This document shows, in pieces, positions 11,865-23,355 of a stretch of DNA of 64,000 nucleotides. The stretch spans positions 1,462,432-1,526,431 of the forward strand of contig OY848925.1 of the NCBI GenBank assembly GCA_963693285.1. Direction: 5' to 3'. The stretch's first letter is position 1. Each line of letters starts with the position of its first letter. Below the pieces are notes generated by a model. It was not told the origin of the DNA, did no database searches, and saw only the letters and a list, made by a program, of their open reading frames with translations. The position numbers were made by a program, and so were the translations under genes. This DNA comes from Xestospongia muta (taxonomy: Eukaryota > Porifera > Demospongiae > Haplosclerida > Petrosiidae).

Positions 11865-14052
11865 AATGTAATAATATTCCTTATTCTCTATAATTTTATT
11901 CATGACTTTTTCCAGGAAGATGTGAAATTAAATTCATTAAATTTGTAATAATATGCCTTATTCTCCATAATTTTATTCACGGCTTTTTCCAGGAAGATGT
12001 GAAATTAAATTCATTAAATTTGTAATAATATGCTTTATTCTCCATAATTTTATTCATGACTTTTTCCAGGAAGATGTGAAATTAAATTCATTAAATTTGT
12101 AATAATACGCCTTATTCTCCATAATTTTATTCATGACTTTTTCCAGGAAGACGTGACATTAAATTCAATAAATTTGTAATAATATACTTTATTCTCCATA
12201 ATTTTATTCACGACTTTTTCCACGAAGTTGTGAAATTAAATTCATTAAATTCGTAATAATATGCTTTATTCTCTATAATTTTATTCATTCCTTTTTCCAG
12301 GATGATGTGAAATTAAATTCATTAAATTTGTAATAACATACTTTATTCTCCATAATTTTATTCATGACTTTTTCTAAAAAGATGTGAAATTAAATTCATT
12401 AAATTTGTAATAATACGCCTTATTCTCCATAATTTTATTCACGGCTTTTTCCAGGAAGATGTGAAATTAAATTCATTAAATTTGTAATAATATGCTTTAT
12501 TCTCCATAATTTTATTCATGACTTTTTCCAGGAAGTTGTTAAATTCATTAAATTTGTAATAATATGCCTTATTCTCCATAATTTTATTCACGACTTTTTC
12601 CAGGAAGACGTGACATTAAATTCAATAAATTTGTAATAGTATGCTTTATTCTCTATAATTTTATTCACGACTTTTTCCAGGAAGTTGTGAAATTAAATTC
12701 ATTAAATTCGTAATAATATGCCTTATTCTCCATAATTTTATTCACGACTTTTTCCAGGAAGTTGTGAAATTAAATTCATTAAATTTGCAATAATATGCCT
12801 TATTCTCTATAATTTTATTCATGACTTTTTCTAGGAAGATGTGAAAATAAATTCATTAAATTTGTAATAATACGCCTTATTCTCCATAATTTTATTCATG
12901 ACTTTTTCCAGGAAGACGTGACATTAAATTCAATAAATTTGTAATAATATACTTTATTCTCCATAATTTTATTCACAACTTTTTCCACGAAGTTGTGAAA
13001 TTAAATTCATTAAATTCGTAATAATATGCTTTATTCTCTATAATTTTATTCATGGCTTTTTCCAGGATGATGTGAAATTAAATTCATTAAATTTGTAATA
13101 ACATACTTTATTCTCCATAATTTTATTCATGACTTTTTCTAGGAAGATGTGAAATTAAATTCATTAAATTTGTAATAATACGCCTTATTCTCCATAATTT
13201 TATTCACGGCTTTTTCCAGGAAGATGTGAAATTAAATTCATTAAATTTGTAATAATATGCTTTATTCTCCATAATTTTATTCATGACTTTTTCCAGGAAG
13301 TTGTTAAATTCATTAAATTTGTAATAATATGCCTTATTCTCCATAATTTTATTCACGACTTTTTCCAGGAAGACGTGGCATTAAATTCAATAAATTTGTA
13401 ATAGTATGCTTTATTCTCTATAATTTTATTCACGACTTTTTCCAGGAAGTTGTGAAATTAAATTCATTAAATTTGTAATAATATGCCTTATTCTCCATAA
13501 TTTTATTCACGACTTTTTCCAGGAAGTTGTGAAATTAAATTCATTAAATTTGCAATAATATGCCTTATTCTCTATAATTTTATTCATGACTTTTTCTAGG
13601 AAGATGTGAAAATAAATTCATTAAATTTGTAATAATACGCCTTATTCTCCATAATTTTATTCATGACTTTTTCCAGGAAGACGTGACATTAAATTCAATA
13701 AATTTGTAATAATATACTTTATTCTCCATAATTTTATTCACGACTTTTTCCACGAAGTTGTGAAATTAAATTCATTAAATTCGTAATAATATGCTTTATT
13801 CTCTATAATTTTATTCATTCCTTTTTCCAGGATGATGTGAAATTAAATTCATTAAATTTGTAATAACATACTTTATTCTCCATAATTTTATTCATGACTT
13901 TTTCTAGGAAGATGTGAAATTAAATTCATTAAATTTGTAATAATATTGCCCTATTCTCTATAATTTTATTCACGACTTTTTCCAGGAAGACGTGACATTA
14001 AATTCAATAAATTTGTAATAATATGCCTTATTCTCCATAATTTTATTCACGA
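11865..14052. repeat. Minisatellite, 77-bp monomer, ~28 copies, with 765-bp higher-order period
   Basis: Tandem units of about 77 bp (ttattctccataattttatt … aggaagatgtgaaattaaat). Variants recur in fixed order: ACGTGACATT occurs at 12151, 12916 and 13681, exactly 765 bp apart, and a sister variant at 12608 and 13373 has the same spacing. The higher-order unit is about ten monomers, one of them shortened. Roughly, copy 1 is 12070-12834, copy 2 is 12835-13599, and a partial third follows. There is no unique spacer between units and no ORF. Confidence 0.95.
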
Positions 14053-14108
14053 TAGAAGAAGACACTTATTTATACCAAACTGGTGAGATATCTCACATTT
14101 AGATTACT

Positions 14109-14819
14109 ATGAAAGTATCTGGATCATTGCCCCGAAATGTTCTTTGGAACTCAATTAACATGGCTGTTAATTGCAATGTTTTCACCATATTACTGCTTTT
14201 TTCCTCAGCTGTTGTGATTGGTATGACATTGATAATATGCATGTAGAATGACTTTTGGTATTTCATAGGTCAAGAAATAACGAGAGACATGTATAATGCT
14301 ATTGGAAATGTTGAGACAGGTGGCTGTAACGACCCAGAAAATACGATTGGAGAAAGTGGAAGATCTTACGGACGATATCAAATAACGGAACCTTATTACA
14401 AGGATGCTGTTGAATTCAATTCATCGTTGTCAGGAGGGGGAAAAACATGGGAAAATACGAAAGGTAATGGGTCAACAGCATATTCTGAACAAGTTATGCA
14501 GAGCTATATGGATCGGTATGCCATAAAGACAAGACTAGGTCGTGTCCCTACAAATGAAGACATTGCTAGAATACACAATGGTGGCCCCAATGGGTACAAA
14601 AAGGAGAGCACTCTATCCTACTGGATAAAAGTCGAGTCAAACTTAAATAACAAAAGTGAGCCTTACATAAGCTGTGCAGACTGCAACCAGGCCATCAGCC
14701 CTTCCATTCCAACTCCTTGCAAGACAAATACTAACAGTACTAGTGGTGGTTCATCTACTTTTGACAACAGCATATTCCTCAGTTTGTTTTTAGTTCTTTT
14801 TCTGGCACTGTTTATCTAA
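14109..14819 (+). CDS. Invertebrate-type (destabilase-like) lysozyme with predicted GPI anchor
   Basis: Exons 14109-14220 and 14269-14819 with a 48-nt intron; 220 aa. A second in-frame ATG at 14160 (MAVNCNVFTILLLFSSAVVI) gives the more typical signal peptide and may be the real start. The core shows lysozyme hallmarks: NVETGGC (E53 is the likely catalytic acid), IGESGRSYGRYQI (E66 lies near the place of the second acid), a YMDRYA helix and ARIHNGGPNG (137-146). Few Cys are present, unlike classical Cys-rich i-type lysozymes; the pattern is closer to Cys-poor bacterial-like members as I remember them. A Ser/Thr/Gly-rich stalk and a C-terminal hydrophobic tail (about 202-220, FLSLFLVLFLALFI) suggest a GPI-anchor signal. 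Expected activity: hydrolysis of peptidoglycan at the cell surface. Confidence 0.8.
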
Positions 14820-15146
14820 CTATACTATAAGCTGATATATAAATGCTTTTATTTGGTGCGATATATGTACATAGCTGCCTTTGTAGATAGAATGTATTTT
14901 GTTGCATATTGTAGTATTAATTTCTGATAATAACCTCTTGATTTCATTAAAATGTGACAAAACAAATTGACTTTGATCATGAAAAAAAAGCTTAAATAAT
15001 ATAACCTAAAGTAGGACATGTTATTGAATTTGCGATATTCAAGTTGACATCAGTGACATCATACTAACTACCTCACTGTTAAAATGATTGTTTTTTAGCA
15101 ATTAAATTAATCTCTGCTGAACATTCCCATACAGATGGCTACTATT
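14820..15146. other. Lysozyme 3' flank
   Basis: AT-rich sequence between the lysozyme stop and collagen fragment C5. A weak polyadenylation context is possible, but no clear AATAAA was singled out. No gene seen. Confidence 0.5.
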
Positions 15147-15520
15147 CTTGCTGCTGGAAGTCATCACAGTCACACTAGAGGTGGAGCTAATTACATTTGT
15201 TTACCAGAAAAACCTGAGTTTCTTCCCTACGTCAGTGATACATCTGATTACCAGTCATTTGTCTATAGATCAAAATATGAAACATTTGGTACAGGTCCCT
15301 TTAACCACCTACAAGATCAAGATGTTCCTTGTGTTGTCTGTTATGCTTCTACTAGAGTATCATATCTTATGATACCAGCAAAAATCACCTGTCCTACAAC
15401 ATGGACTACAGAATATCAGGGCTACCTTATGACAGAGCGATATAATCACAAACAAAACTCTGTCTATGAGTGTGTTGATAAAGATACTGAAATCTCTATT
15501 TGGCTAAAAAATGATTTTCT
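15147..15520 (+). pseudogene. Collagen fragment (C5): part of the Cys-rich domain only
   Basis: Starts abruptly at GCTGCTGGAAGTCATCACAG, inside the C-terminal domain. It lacks the signal peptide, triple helix and first Cys, and ends at the same place as C4 (…gatactgaaatctctatttggct). It has the C4-specific EKPEF variant and HTRGG in place of HTGGG. An ORF of 136 aa (15135-15545) remains open but has no promoter-like upstream sequence. C4 and C5 are copies of one already truncated gene. Confidence 0.85.
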
Positions 15521-15552
15521 AACCTTATTTCTAGAAAATTTGTAATTGTATT

Positions 15553-15795
15553 CACTGTAAAAATTGATTTGTTGATTAAACCAATATATTGTTATACAAG
15601 TTACATGTAATAAACTTAATATGATGTGAAAGTAGACATAACATTGTTTTTATTACTAATGCACTTCTGTTTATGCAGCTGTAGTACATTAGTAATAGAA
15701 ACAGTGTTATGTTTACTTTCACATCATATTAAGTTTGCTACATGTAACCTGTATAACAATATATTGGTTAAATCAACAAATCAATTTTTACAGTG
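15553..15795. mobile_element. Palindromic MITE, 243 bp, CACTG termini
   Basis: Terminal inverted repeats CACTGTAAAAATTGATTTG… and …CAAATCAATTTTTACAGTG, with symmetry continuing through most of the element (aacttaatatgatgtgaaag versus ctttcacatcatattaagtt). It interrupts the C5 3' flank. The matching C4 flank (gtattcataattc at ~11840) shows the empty site, suggesting a 2-bp target duplication (TT). No coding capacity, so it is non-autonomous. Confidence 0.9.
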
Positions 15796-15860
15796 TTCAT
15801 AATTCGTTAAATTAGATAATGTAATAATATGCCTTATTCTCCATAATATTATTCAATGTG
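15796..15860. repeat. Single-copy homolog of the minisatellite monomer
   Basis: The sequence after the MITE (cattaaatt-like, then gtaataatatgccttattctccat) matches one 77-bp unit of the array at 11865-14052. Here it was never expanded, so it probably represents the ancestral monomer. Confidence 0.75.
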
Positions 15861-17358
15861 TAACAACACCATAACTAGTGTCACAGCTGCTCTTAAACTA
15901 TTACAATACTCCTCCTAGCTCCTATAAAACAAAATTATAAGACATTGAACTATTCTATTTTGATCCAGTATATTTAGTAGACCAGCACAGCCTTTTCATA
16001 TATTAAATACAAAATCAATACTGTATTTTACCTGTGTAACAAGATGTCATCCAAATTCCAAATAATTTAATCAGGCAGGTTGTACACTGCCTGTGTAGGG
16101 ATGACATAATGTCATTGATCTTCAATTTTTTCCGTGTTTATCTCATGCTAACTTAAACTTGAAAGGCTACTAAGAATTATTTAGATAGCAGTTATGATTC
16201 AAATAAGATAGATATATGCTTTTGTAAGTTTTTCAAGTAGCATAAAAGTTGCTAGGTACTACGCAGATGTTACAACCTAATCTTATATACAAGCTACAAA
16301 ATCAATAATGATAGACAAACAACTATATAACACTAAAGTGATGTTATATATTCAGCATAGTGTGGTAATTCAATCGTCTCCAGTATAGATTCTCAGTTTC
16401 TGCCCACTCTCTAATGTTAATGTTACTTGTGCTCAAAGGTTTTTTCAGTAGTATTAACCTCAATTTTTCTAATACAAGAGCACTATACCTAATCCCACAG
16501 CTTCTTAATTGATATAGATCACAACAGCATTATTGAATATTCTTTACTAACAAAACATCATATTGGTTATTATAATTATGTATTAATTTTCATATAGTAA
16601 TTTGTTATTAAGATCAGTTAAATAAATTGATGTAGTATTTGTAATTGACCAAACGAAATTCATTGATAGCAAGGTATCTCAATTTGGCTTTATTGATAAA
16701 GTCTTTTTTACTTTGATAGTGTTTTGTACATTAGTTTTAGAGAGCAGTACTTAGAAACCACATATTACATAAACAAGTACTTTACAGAAGCCAAACATCA
16801 TCTAACTGTTACAAGTCTTCTCTGACATGTATGATCTTGAGGATACCAGATATAAGTACACCACTAAACTAACAGAGTCAATTAATTATTACCACAATTA
16901 CACAAGGTTAAATTGTACTTTACTAATCTAATAAACATTCTATAGAAATGTGGTCTCTTGCTTGAGACCTTCCCAGACCTTGCACTGTTAAACAATAACC
17001 ACTGTAGTAATCTAATAAATATTCATTAGAAACATGGCGTCTTGGTTAAGACCTTCCTACACCTTGCTCTGTGAAGGAATAACCACTGTAGTAATCTAAT
17101 AAACATTTTTTTAGAAACACGGCCTCTTGGTTAATAGCTTCCCAGACATTGATCTGTGAAGCATTAACCATTGTATTGATAGCTAACTGAATAAAAAATG
17201 AGGGAAGATGTATAGTCTCATTTAAATGTAAAGGTGATGGTTTTCCTCGACCACTATCAATGACGTATCTAAAAATCTAACCCATAAGGGAATAACTACT
17301 CCACACATTAACATGTTTACACTCTAAATTATGCACTAACTTGTCAACACCTCATCAC
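15861..17358. other. Intergenic: collagen spacer module and 84-bp repeats
   Basis: 16440-16680 recurs at 18895-19130, 22190-22400 and 25430-25660. About three ~85-bp repeat units lie at 16945-17195 (starts near 16951, 17036 and 17121). The promoter block of C6 follows. No gene seen. Confidence 0.6.
16945..17195 (+). repeat. 84-85 bp tandem repeat upstream of C6 (about 3 units)
   Basis: Units of the form ggYctcttggttaaKaccttcccagac…aataaccactgtagtaatct. Similar arrays precede C7, C8, C10 and C11 at an equivalent distance from the promoter. Confidence 0.8.
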
Positions 17359-17366
17359 TATATAAA
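17359..17366 (+). promoter_or_regulatory. TATA box of collagen gene C6
   Basis: TATATAAA in the conserved promoter block, about 95 bp before the ATG. Confidence 0.7.
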
Positions 17367-17458
17367 GAACTGACAGATACATATTTAACTACAAAAAGAA
17401 AGAGTCTTTAACTCAACAACTACTTCAAGTGGATATCCTCCTGTACCACTAACTCAAC

Positions 17459-18334
17459 ATGATGACACAGACCCTATCATTCTTGGTTATACTCTTACTG
17501 ACTGTGGAATTAAAGGAGTGTACTACAGCTGTTGTACAAGGTAATTACTTACCATATTATTGGATATATTAAACATTCTTTATTACAGGTAACACTAGTC
17601 AAGATAAGAGACATGTGTCTTCTACAGATACCACTACAAACACACCTTATATTCAAATAGTACAAGGACGTGATGGACGTGATGGAATGCCTGGTCTTCC
17701 TGGAAGAGATGGTAACAATGGCAAAGATGGAGAAAAAGGAGACAAAGGAGAACAAGGACTACAAGGACCTCCTGGACCAAGAAATGGGGGTGTGGTCTTT
17801 ACAAGGTGGGGAAGATATTCTTGTCCAAATACAACAGGAACACAACTGCTCTATAAGGGGAAAGCTGCTGGGAGTATTTGGAGTCACACTGGAGGTGGAG
17901 CTAATTACATTTGTTTACCAGATGAACCTGAGTTTCTTTCCTACGTCAGTGGTACAACTGATTTTCAGTCATTTGTCTATGGAGCAGAATATCAAATTCA
18001 TAGTGATGGTCCTTCTAACCACCTACATGATCAAAACATTCCTTGTGTTGTCTGTTATGCTTCTACTAGAGTATCATATCTTATGATACCAGCAAAAATC
18101 ACCTGTCCTACAACATGGACTACAGAATATCAGGGCTACCTTATGACAGAACGATATATGCATAAACGAAACTCTGTCTATGAGTGTGTTGATAAAGATG
18201 CTGTAGGTATTCCAGGAAGTAAAGCTAACAATAATGGAGCTTGTTTTAATTATGTACAAGCTAAATGTAGTAATGGCCTCTGTCCTCCTTATGATGAATC
18301 CAAGGAACTCGCCTGTGTGGTGTGTACCAAGTAA
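17459..18334 (+). CDS. Short-chain collagen (C6), shorter triple helix, linker Cys lost
   Basis: Exons 17459-17540 and 17589-18334 with a 48-nt intron; 275 aa. Signal peptide, linker, 13 Gly-X-Y triplets (two fewer than its siblings, lost around GLPGRDG) and the ten-Cys domain. The linker cysteine of DKRC is replaced by His (DKRHV), so an inter-chain disulfide there would be absent. An extra Cys appears in the third variable patch (NNGACF). Other patches: IWSHTGGG and YQIHSDGPS. Confidence 0.85.
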
Positions 18335-20279
18335 ACAAGTTGTAATCTCTATACAATGAACTAACAATTAGAGTAGTAATTGATAATGACTTGATTTCCC
18401 TATACATGTACGTAGCTGTTTAATTATTAAATTTTCCTACCAAAATCTTTATTTCGTAATAAAATAAAATTTCGCATTATAAACTATGATATAGAGCAAG
18501 TTTGTATAACAACACCATAACTTGTGTCACAACTACTACTAAAGTTATTACAAAACTCCTCCCACAAGTATGGGGTGAGCAATACATTAAAATAATGTGA
18601 GAGGAAACACTAGTATATGTACACAAATGTAGAAACATACAGTATGGCTCAAATAGGACTATCAGGCATTTGCAATGTGCCAGGCAAAAAAATTGGAGAT
18701 CTAATGCCACAAAATAGAGTGATCATAACCCTAAATTATAAGACATTGAAATATTACATTTTTGATCCAGTATATTTAGTGGATCAACATAGTGTTTTCT
18801 TATATTAAATACAAAATCAATACTGTAATCTAATTGTACATTGTCTATGTAGTGATGGTATGATGTCATTTGTCTTCATTTGTTTTTAAACTATCCAATA
18901 GTATTAACCTCAATTTTTCTAATACAAGAGCACTATATCTAATCCCACAGCTTCTTTATTGATATAGATCACAACAACATTATTGAATATTCTTTATTAA
19001 CAAAACATCATATTGGTTATTATAATTGTGTATTAATTTTCATATAGTATTTAATTATTAAGATCAGTTAAATAAACTGATGTAGTATTTGCAATTGACC
19101 AAAGGAAATTCATTGATAGCAAGGTATGTTAATAATTACATAATGTACTTTATTTCATTGAAATTGTTAAAATGTACACTGTTCAATATTTTGATGGATG
19201 GTGGTATAGATACTGCTATAAGTCCAATTCTGTTATAGTTATTGATATTTTGTGGAAACTGATTATAATTCTAACAAGAATATAATTGTAAAAATCATCC
19301 AATGATTATTTTATTTGTATCATTGTTGATGGAAGGTAGCTATGTTTAAAGACTAGGGAGTTGATAGAAGCTGTGGAACTGCTCAAAGATGTTTTGTTCT
19401 AAACTTGATCAGTTATCATACCAAATTCAAAGTGCTTGTGGTAGCAGTTATTAAATCCATTGGTTGCAATGGTTATTGTATACAGGTTAATATTATATAT
19501 CATGTGGCTCCAAAATCAAAGACTGTCTGACATGTTGGGTATTTGTGTCAGGTGGAATAAAGCATTGGCCATTTATTAACATTGCAAATAAAAGCAAATA
19601 TGTCAATAGAGTCAAAAATGCTCAATATATTTGTATAATTATATATCAAAAAAATCTCAATTTTGCTTTATTTAATAAAGTCATTTTTACTTTGATAGTG
19701 TTTTGTACATTAGTTTAAGAGAGCAGTACATAAAACCACATATTAACACAAACAAGTACTTTACAGAATCCACCAAACATCATTTAGCTGTTACAAGTCT
19801 TCTCTGACATGTATCAGCTTAACAATACTAGATATGAGTACACCACTAAACTAACAGAGACAATTAATTATTATCATAACTACACAAGGTTGAATTGTAC
19901 TTTACTAATCTAATAACTGTTCTATAGAAATATGGTCTCTTGCTTGAGACCTTTCCAGACCTTGCTCTGTGAAACACTAACCACTGTAGTAATCTAATAA
20001 ATACTCTTTAGAAATATGGCCTCTTGGTTAAGACCTTCCAAGACCTTGCTCAGTGAAACAATAACCACAGTAGTGATAGCTAACTGGTTAAAAAGACAAG
20101 AGGAGGACTTATCTTCTCCTTTCAATGTAAAAAGGATAGTCTTCCCTGACCTCTGCCATTAATGCAGCTGTTCTCCTTTCTCCTTTGATTAAGATACATA
20201 ATTTATAAGGGAATAAGCACTTTACACAGAAATATGTTTATACTCTAGACCTTGTTTTAACTTGTCAACACCTCATCAC
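18335..20279. other. Intergenic: collagen spacer module
   Basis: 3' flank of C6 followed by DNA similar to 24870-26800 (18890-19130, 19140-19500 and 19560-19900 match 25430-25660, 25670-26040 and 26090-26440). Contains a copy of the GGAACTGCTCAAAGATGTTTT-type dispersed repeat at 19320-19480. Confidence 0.6.
19925..20162 (+). repeat. 84-bp repeats upstream of C7, last unit carrying a 48-codon ORF
   Basis: Two units. The last begins at ATG 20016 and stays open to TAA at 20160-20162 (starts MASWLRPSKT, then VVIANWLKRQ). Other copies stop after 21-24 codons. The same peptide start recurs upstream of C8, C10 and C11. Function unknown; it may be a relic exon. Confidence 0.6.
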
Positions 20280-20287
20280 TATATAAA
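20280..20287 (+). promoter_or_regulatory. TATA box of collagen gene C7
   Basis: TATATAAA in the conserved promoter block, about 95 bp before the ATG. Confidence 0.7.
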
Positions 20288-20379
20288 GGACTGACAGATC
20301 ATTACTTAACTATCCAAAGAAAGATTCTTCAACTCAACAACTACTTCAAGTGAATATCTTCCTCTACAACTAACTCAAT

Positions 20380-21273
20380 ATGATGACACAGACTCTATTT
20401 CTCTTGGTTATACTCTTACTGACTGTGGAATGGAAGGAGTGTACTACAGCTGCTGTACAAGGTAACTACTCACTATATTACTGGATATTTAAAACATTTA
20501 TTACTACAGGTAACACCATTCGAGATAAGAGATGTATCTCTTTTACCAATACCACTAAAAACACACCTTATATTCAAATACTACAAGGACGTGATGGACG
20601 TGATGGAATACCTGGACATCCTGGGCCAGCTGGTCAACCTGGGAAAGATGGTACCAATGGTAAAGATGGAATGAAAGGAGACAAAGGAGAACAAGGACTA
20701 CAAGGACCTCCTGGACCAAGAAATGGGGGTGTGGTCTTTACAAGATGGGGAAGATTTGCTTGTCCAAATACAACAGGAACACAACTGCTATATAAGGGGA
20801 AAGCTGCTGGGAGCCATTGGAGTCACACTGGAGGTGGAGCTAATTACATTTGTTTACCAGATGAACCTGAGTTTCTTTCCTACGTCAATGGTACATCTGA
20901 TGCCCAGTCTTTTGTATATGGAACAGAATATCAAATTGGTGGTCTTGGTCCTTCAAACCACCTACATGATCAAAATGTTCCTTGTGTTGTCTGTTATGCT
21001 TCTACTAGAGTATCATATCTTATGATACCAGCAAAAATCGCCTGTCCTACAACATGGACTACAGAATATCAGGGCTATCTTATGACAGAACGATATGTTC
21101 ACAAACGAAACTCTGTCTATGAGTGTGTTGATAAAAATGCTGTAGGTATTCCAGGAAGTAAAGCTGACAATAATGGAGCTTGTTTTAATTATGTACAAGC
21201 TAGTTGTAGTAATGGCCTCTGTCCTCCTTATGATGAATCCAAGGAACTCGCCTGTGTGGTGTGTACCAAGTAA
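20380..21273 (+). CDS. Short-chain collagen (C7), with a stopless 48-nt intron
   Basis: Exons 20380-20461 and 20510-21273; the 48-nt intron (20462-20509) keeps gtaact…acag. In siblings the intron contains an in-frame TAA (ATTTTAAAC). Here one T is missing from that run and an A is gained (ATTTAAAAC), so the intron is both a multiple of 3 and stop-free. Spliced product 281 aa, retained product 297 aa with 16 extra residues ([12 protein letters not shown]…). 15 Gly-X-Y triplets and the ten-Cys domain, with an extra Cys in NNGACF. Other patches: HWSHTGGG and YQIGGLGPS. Near the C-terminus QASCSNG replaces QAKCSNG. Confidence 0.86.
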   Translation: MMTQTLFLLVILLLTVEWKECTTAAVQGNYSLYYWIFKTFITTGNTIRDKRCISFTNTTKNTPYIQILQGRDGRDGIPGHPGPAGQPGKDGTNGKDGMKGDKGEQGLQGPPGPRNGGVVFTRWGRFACPNTTGTQLLYKGKAAGSHWSHTGGGANYICLPDEPEFLSYVNGTSDAQSFVYGTEYQIGGLGPSNHLHDQNVPCVVCYASTRVSYLMIPAKIACPTTWTTEYQGYLMTERYVHKRNSVYECVDKNAVGIPGSKADNNGACFNYVQASCSNGLCPPYDESKELACVVCTK

Positions 21274-23250
21274 ACAAGTTGTAATCTCTATACAATGAAC
21301 TAACAATTAGAATAATAATTGATAATGATTTGATTTCCCTATACATGTAGCTGTTAAATCATTAAATTTTTGTACAAAAATCTTTCCTTTGTAGCAAAAT
21401 AAGTTTTTCATTACAAACTGTGATATATGAGCAAGCACAACTACCGTTAAAGTTATTACAAAACTCCTCTCACAAGTATGGGACTATATCTCATCAAAAT
21501 ATAATTGCGACAAACAAGATAGGAGCAAACATTGATGATCTGGTCTAGTATATTTAGCAAACCAAAACAGCGTTTCTTCCATTAGATATATATATAATAT
21601 GACACGTCACTACAACCTAGCTATAAAAGAATCATTTATCTAAAATATTACTACAAGGTAGGAAGTAGTAATTGCTCCTAAAAATAATGACAATGATCAC
21701 TTCAGCAAAGTGAATTGTCCCAATGAACATATCGGTATATGATCAATAGGGTCTGTCATTACTCCAACATAAATGGTCACTATAACAAGCACAAAATTTG
21801 GATTCACTTAGTAAATATCCTCTATCATTTGACAAGATATAATCGAAGCACGACATATATCAACTGTTGTAAATGTCTCATTTTGTGCTTGTTGATTTAA
21901 AACATTATTTATTATTAGAGTAGAATTCTTAAAGTCTTTATCGCTAAATATAGTAATTCAACTTACAATCATCAACTCCTTATTCAGTCCTTTATTATGG
22001 ATCATAACAACATTATAAATTAATGTCATTATTAATCAATTATTTGTACTTGACTAATCTGTTAAAAAATTCTATATCAATCACATATTTTACATAAAAC
22101 TGAGTAACTATTTGACAAAATTAGCTGACATTATAACTCAATATATAGAATATATTGATATAGAAGTAGGGGACAAACCCATAGTATATTAACCATAATT
22201 TTCTAATACAAGAGCACTATACCTAATGCCACAGCCCCTCATTGATCACAACAGCATCATAGAATATTCTTTACTAACAAAACATCATATTGGTTATCAT
22301 AATTGTGTATTACTTTTCATATAGTAATTTGTTATTAAGTTTAGTTAATTTAATTAACAAACCATTTGCAACTGACTATATAAAATTCATTGATAGCAAG
22401 ACATGTTAATAATCACGTTATGTGGTTTAATTTCATTTATAAATATTCATAAGTTCTATCATCATGTACATACATATATATCACAGCTTGAACTGCTCAA
22501 TACTTTCATACAAGGTGGTATATATAGTGTTTTAAGTCTAATTCTATTATTCTTGGGATTTTGTGGAGCAGTCAAAACAATATTAAATTTCAATACCCTA
22601 AGATTATTTTGATGGTACTGATGTTGCTGTAAGAGACTGTGTTTTGCCAAGTATGAGTTAGAAAAGCTATGATTTTACTCAACAGAGACAATTAATTACT
22701 ACCACAACTACACAAAGTAAGCTGTACTTTACAAATCTAATAAATATTCTTTAAAAACATGGCCTCTTGGTTAAGACTTTCCCAGACCTTACTCTGTGAA
22801 GCAATAACCACTGTAGTAATCTAATAAATATTCTTTAGAAACATGGCCTCTTGGTTAATACCTTCCCAGACATTGATCTGTGAAGGAATAACCACTGTAG
22901 TAATCTAATAAACATTCTTTAGAAACATGGCCTCTTGGTTAATACCTTTCCAGACATTGCTCTGTGAAGGAATAACCACTGTAGTAATCTAATAAACATT
23001 CTTTAGAAACATGGCCTCTTGGTTAATAGCTTCCCAGACATTGACATGTGAAGCAATAGCCACTGTAGTGATAGCTAACTGAATAAAAAACGAGGGAAGA
23101 CATATCTTCTCCTTTAAATGTAAAGATGATGGTTTTCCTCGACCACTATCATTAACATATCTAGAAATCTAACCCATAAGGAAATAACTACTCCACACAT
23201 TAACATGTTTACACTCTAAACTATGCACTAACTTGTCAACAACTCATTAC
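21274..23250. other. Intergenic: spacer module and 84-bp repeats
   Basis: 3' flank of C7. 21669-22340 is similar to 10360-11040. Four 84-bp units lie at 22755-23065. The ORF at 22403-22612 has a hydrophobic stretch but lies in repeated spacer DNA and shows no family. No gene supported. Confidence 0.55.
22755..23065 (+). repeat. 84-bp tandem repeat, 4 units, upstream of C8
   Basis: The motif ggcctcttgg starts at 22761, 22845, 22929 and 23013, exactly 84 bp apart. Each unit has ATGGCCTCTTGGTTA and a 21-24 codon frame ending near ACTGTAGTAATCTAA or GCTAACTGA. Confidence 0.92.
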
Positions 23251-23258
23251 TATATAAA
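23251..23258 (+). promoter_or_regulatory. TATA box of broken collagen gene C8
   Basis: TATATAAA in the conserved block, upstream of a gene that is itself disrupted. Confidence 0.65.
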
Positions 23259-23355
23259 GGACTGACAGATACATACTTAACTATCCAAAGAGAAAGAGCC
23301 TTTAACTCAACAACTACTTCAAGTGGATGTCTTTCTGTATAATTAACTCAACATA

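Noticed and set aside
11865..14052. CRISPR-like array
   Set aside because: The whole 77-bp unit repeats with no unique spacers, and no cas genes are present; it is a minisatellite in a eukaryotic locus.
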